Positions 38,777-38,966 of a DNA stretch of 38,966 nt are shown here, one piece after another (the stretch's first letter is position 1; each line of letters starts with the position of its first letter). The stretch comes from Siccirubricoccus soli (GTDB lineage: Bacteria; Pseudomonadota; Alphaproteobacteria; Acetobacterales; Acetobacteraceae): NCBI RefSeq assembly GCF_024178315.1, contig NZ_JAMZIK010000149.1, positions 1 through 38,966 of the forward strand, written 5' to 3'. The position numbers and the translations under genes were made by a program. Under the pieces are notes generated by a model, which was not told the DNA's origin, did not search any database, and saw only the letters and a program-made list of their open reading frames with translations.

Positions 38777-38966
38777 TCGCGACGCTGGACCGGCCGAGGA
38801 CCGCGCCGCGCCACCCGGCCGCCCCGCTGCTGGTGGCGCTGGACCCGCCGGACCCCGCGCTGGCGGACCGCCTCGCCGGCCAGCCCGGGCTGCGGTTGGT
38901 GGAGCCCGAGGCGGCAGCCACCGCCGATGTGGTGCTGGCCGAGGCCGGCAGCCCCGGCGCGCCGCC
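38773..38966 (+). CDS. Unknown protein, N-terminal fragment cut by the window edge
   Basis: The start codon overlaps the stop of the HtrA-like gene (ATGA). About 64 residues are visible. After a short Arg/Pro-rich lead comes APLLVALDPPDPALADRLAGQPGLRLVEPE and then TADVVLAE. The alternation of a hydrophobic strand, helix, strand and ADVVLAE strand resembles the beginning of a receiver-like (CheY-fold) domain, possibly a degenerate one in front of a DNA-binding domain. Too little is present to name a family. Confidence 0.6.
   Translation, partial: MIATLDRPRTAPRHPAAPLLVALDPPDPALADRLAGQPGLRLVEPEAAATADVVLAEAGSPGAP

Overview
This window is about 39 kb of very GC-rich DNA (my estimate is above 70% G+C) with gene-dense bacterial organisation. 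The codon usage, interspersed palindromes and gene set (coaBC-dut-moeB, PEP-CTERM protein, NikR with a TonB receptor, free-standing HD alarmone-hydrolase-like gene) suggest an alphaproteobacterium, most likely a Roseomonas-like member of the Acetobacteraceae. This placement is inference from sequence character and not from a search. I saw no tRNA, rRNA, CRISPR array, transposase or phage gene.

Layout. (1) Positions 1-14570: the 3' 11.5 kb of a giant filamentous-haemagglutinin-like adhesin gene, open at the left edge, translationally coupled by ATGA to a lipoprotein with TPRs and a CHAT cysteine-protease domain. (2) 14571-15721: a long non-coding stretch with a hairpin, then a PEP-CTERM surface protein preceded by a convincing sigma-54 promoter (GG-N10-GC) and an upstream palindrome. 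(3) 16003-20883: metabolism, with a TauD-type dioxygenase, a DUF1772-like membrane protein, the coaBC-dut-moeB run and a DsrE-like protein. (4) 20985-25958: a Tim44-domain membrane protein, a 58-residue membrane peptide, a possible papain-fold peptidase, an XRE/MmyB-type regulator and, divergent from it, a two-gene polysaccharide-type ABC exporter. (5) 26117-30652, minus strand: a CACHE-like/PAS/GGDEF diguanylate cyclase, an M23 endopeptidase and xseA. (6) 30867-38966: purD, a TonB-dependent receptor divergent from nikR (probable nickel uptake), an acyl-CoA ligase, an HD-family alarmone-hydrolase-like protein, an HtrA-like pseudoprotease with a PDZ domain and the start of a coupled gene.

The most interesting items are: the adhesin plus exported CHAT protease pair; a two-hairpin repeat directly after the stop codons of three unrelated genes, whose stems differ by compensatory changes; a CoaBC whose catalytic cysteine position reads Glu; an HtrA-like protein lacking the catalytic His and Ser; and the sigma-54 architecture in front of the PEP-CTERM gene. 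Other palindrome families (the GGATCACGCCGTGATCC core, the GGATTCC-centred dyads, and mirrored hairpins in divergent promoters) populate most gaps.
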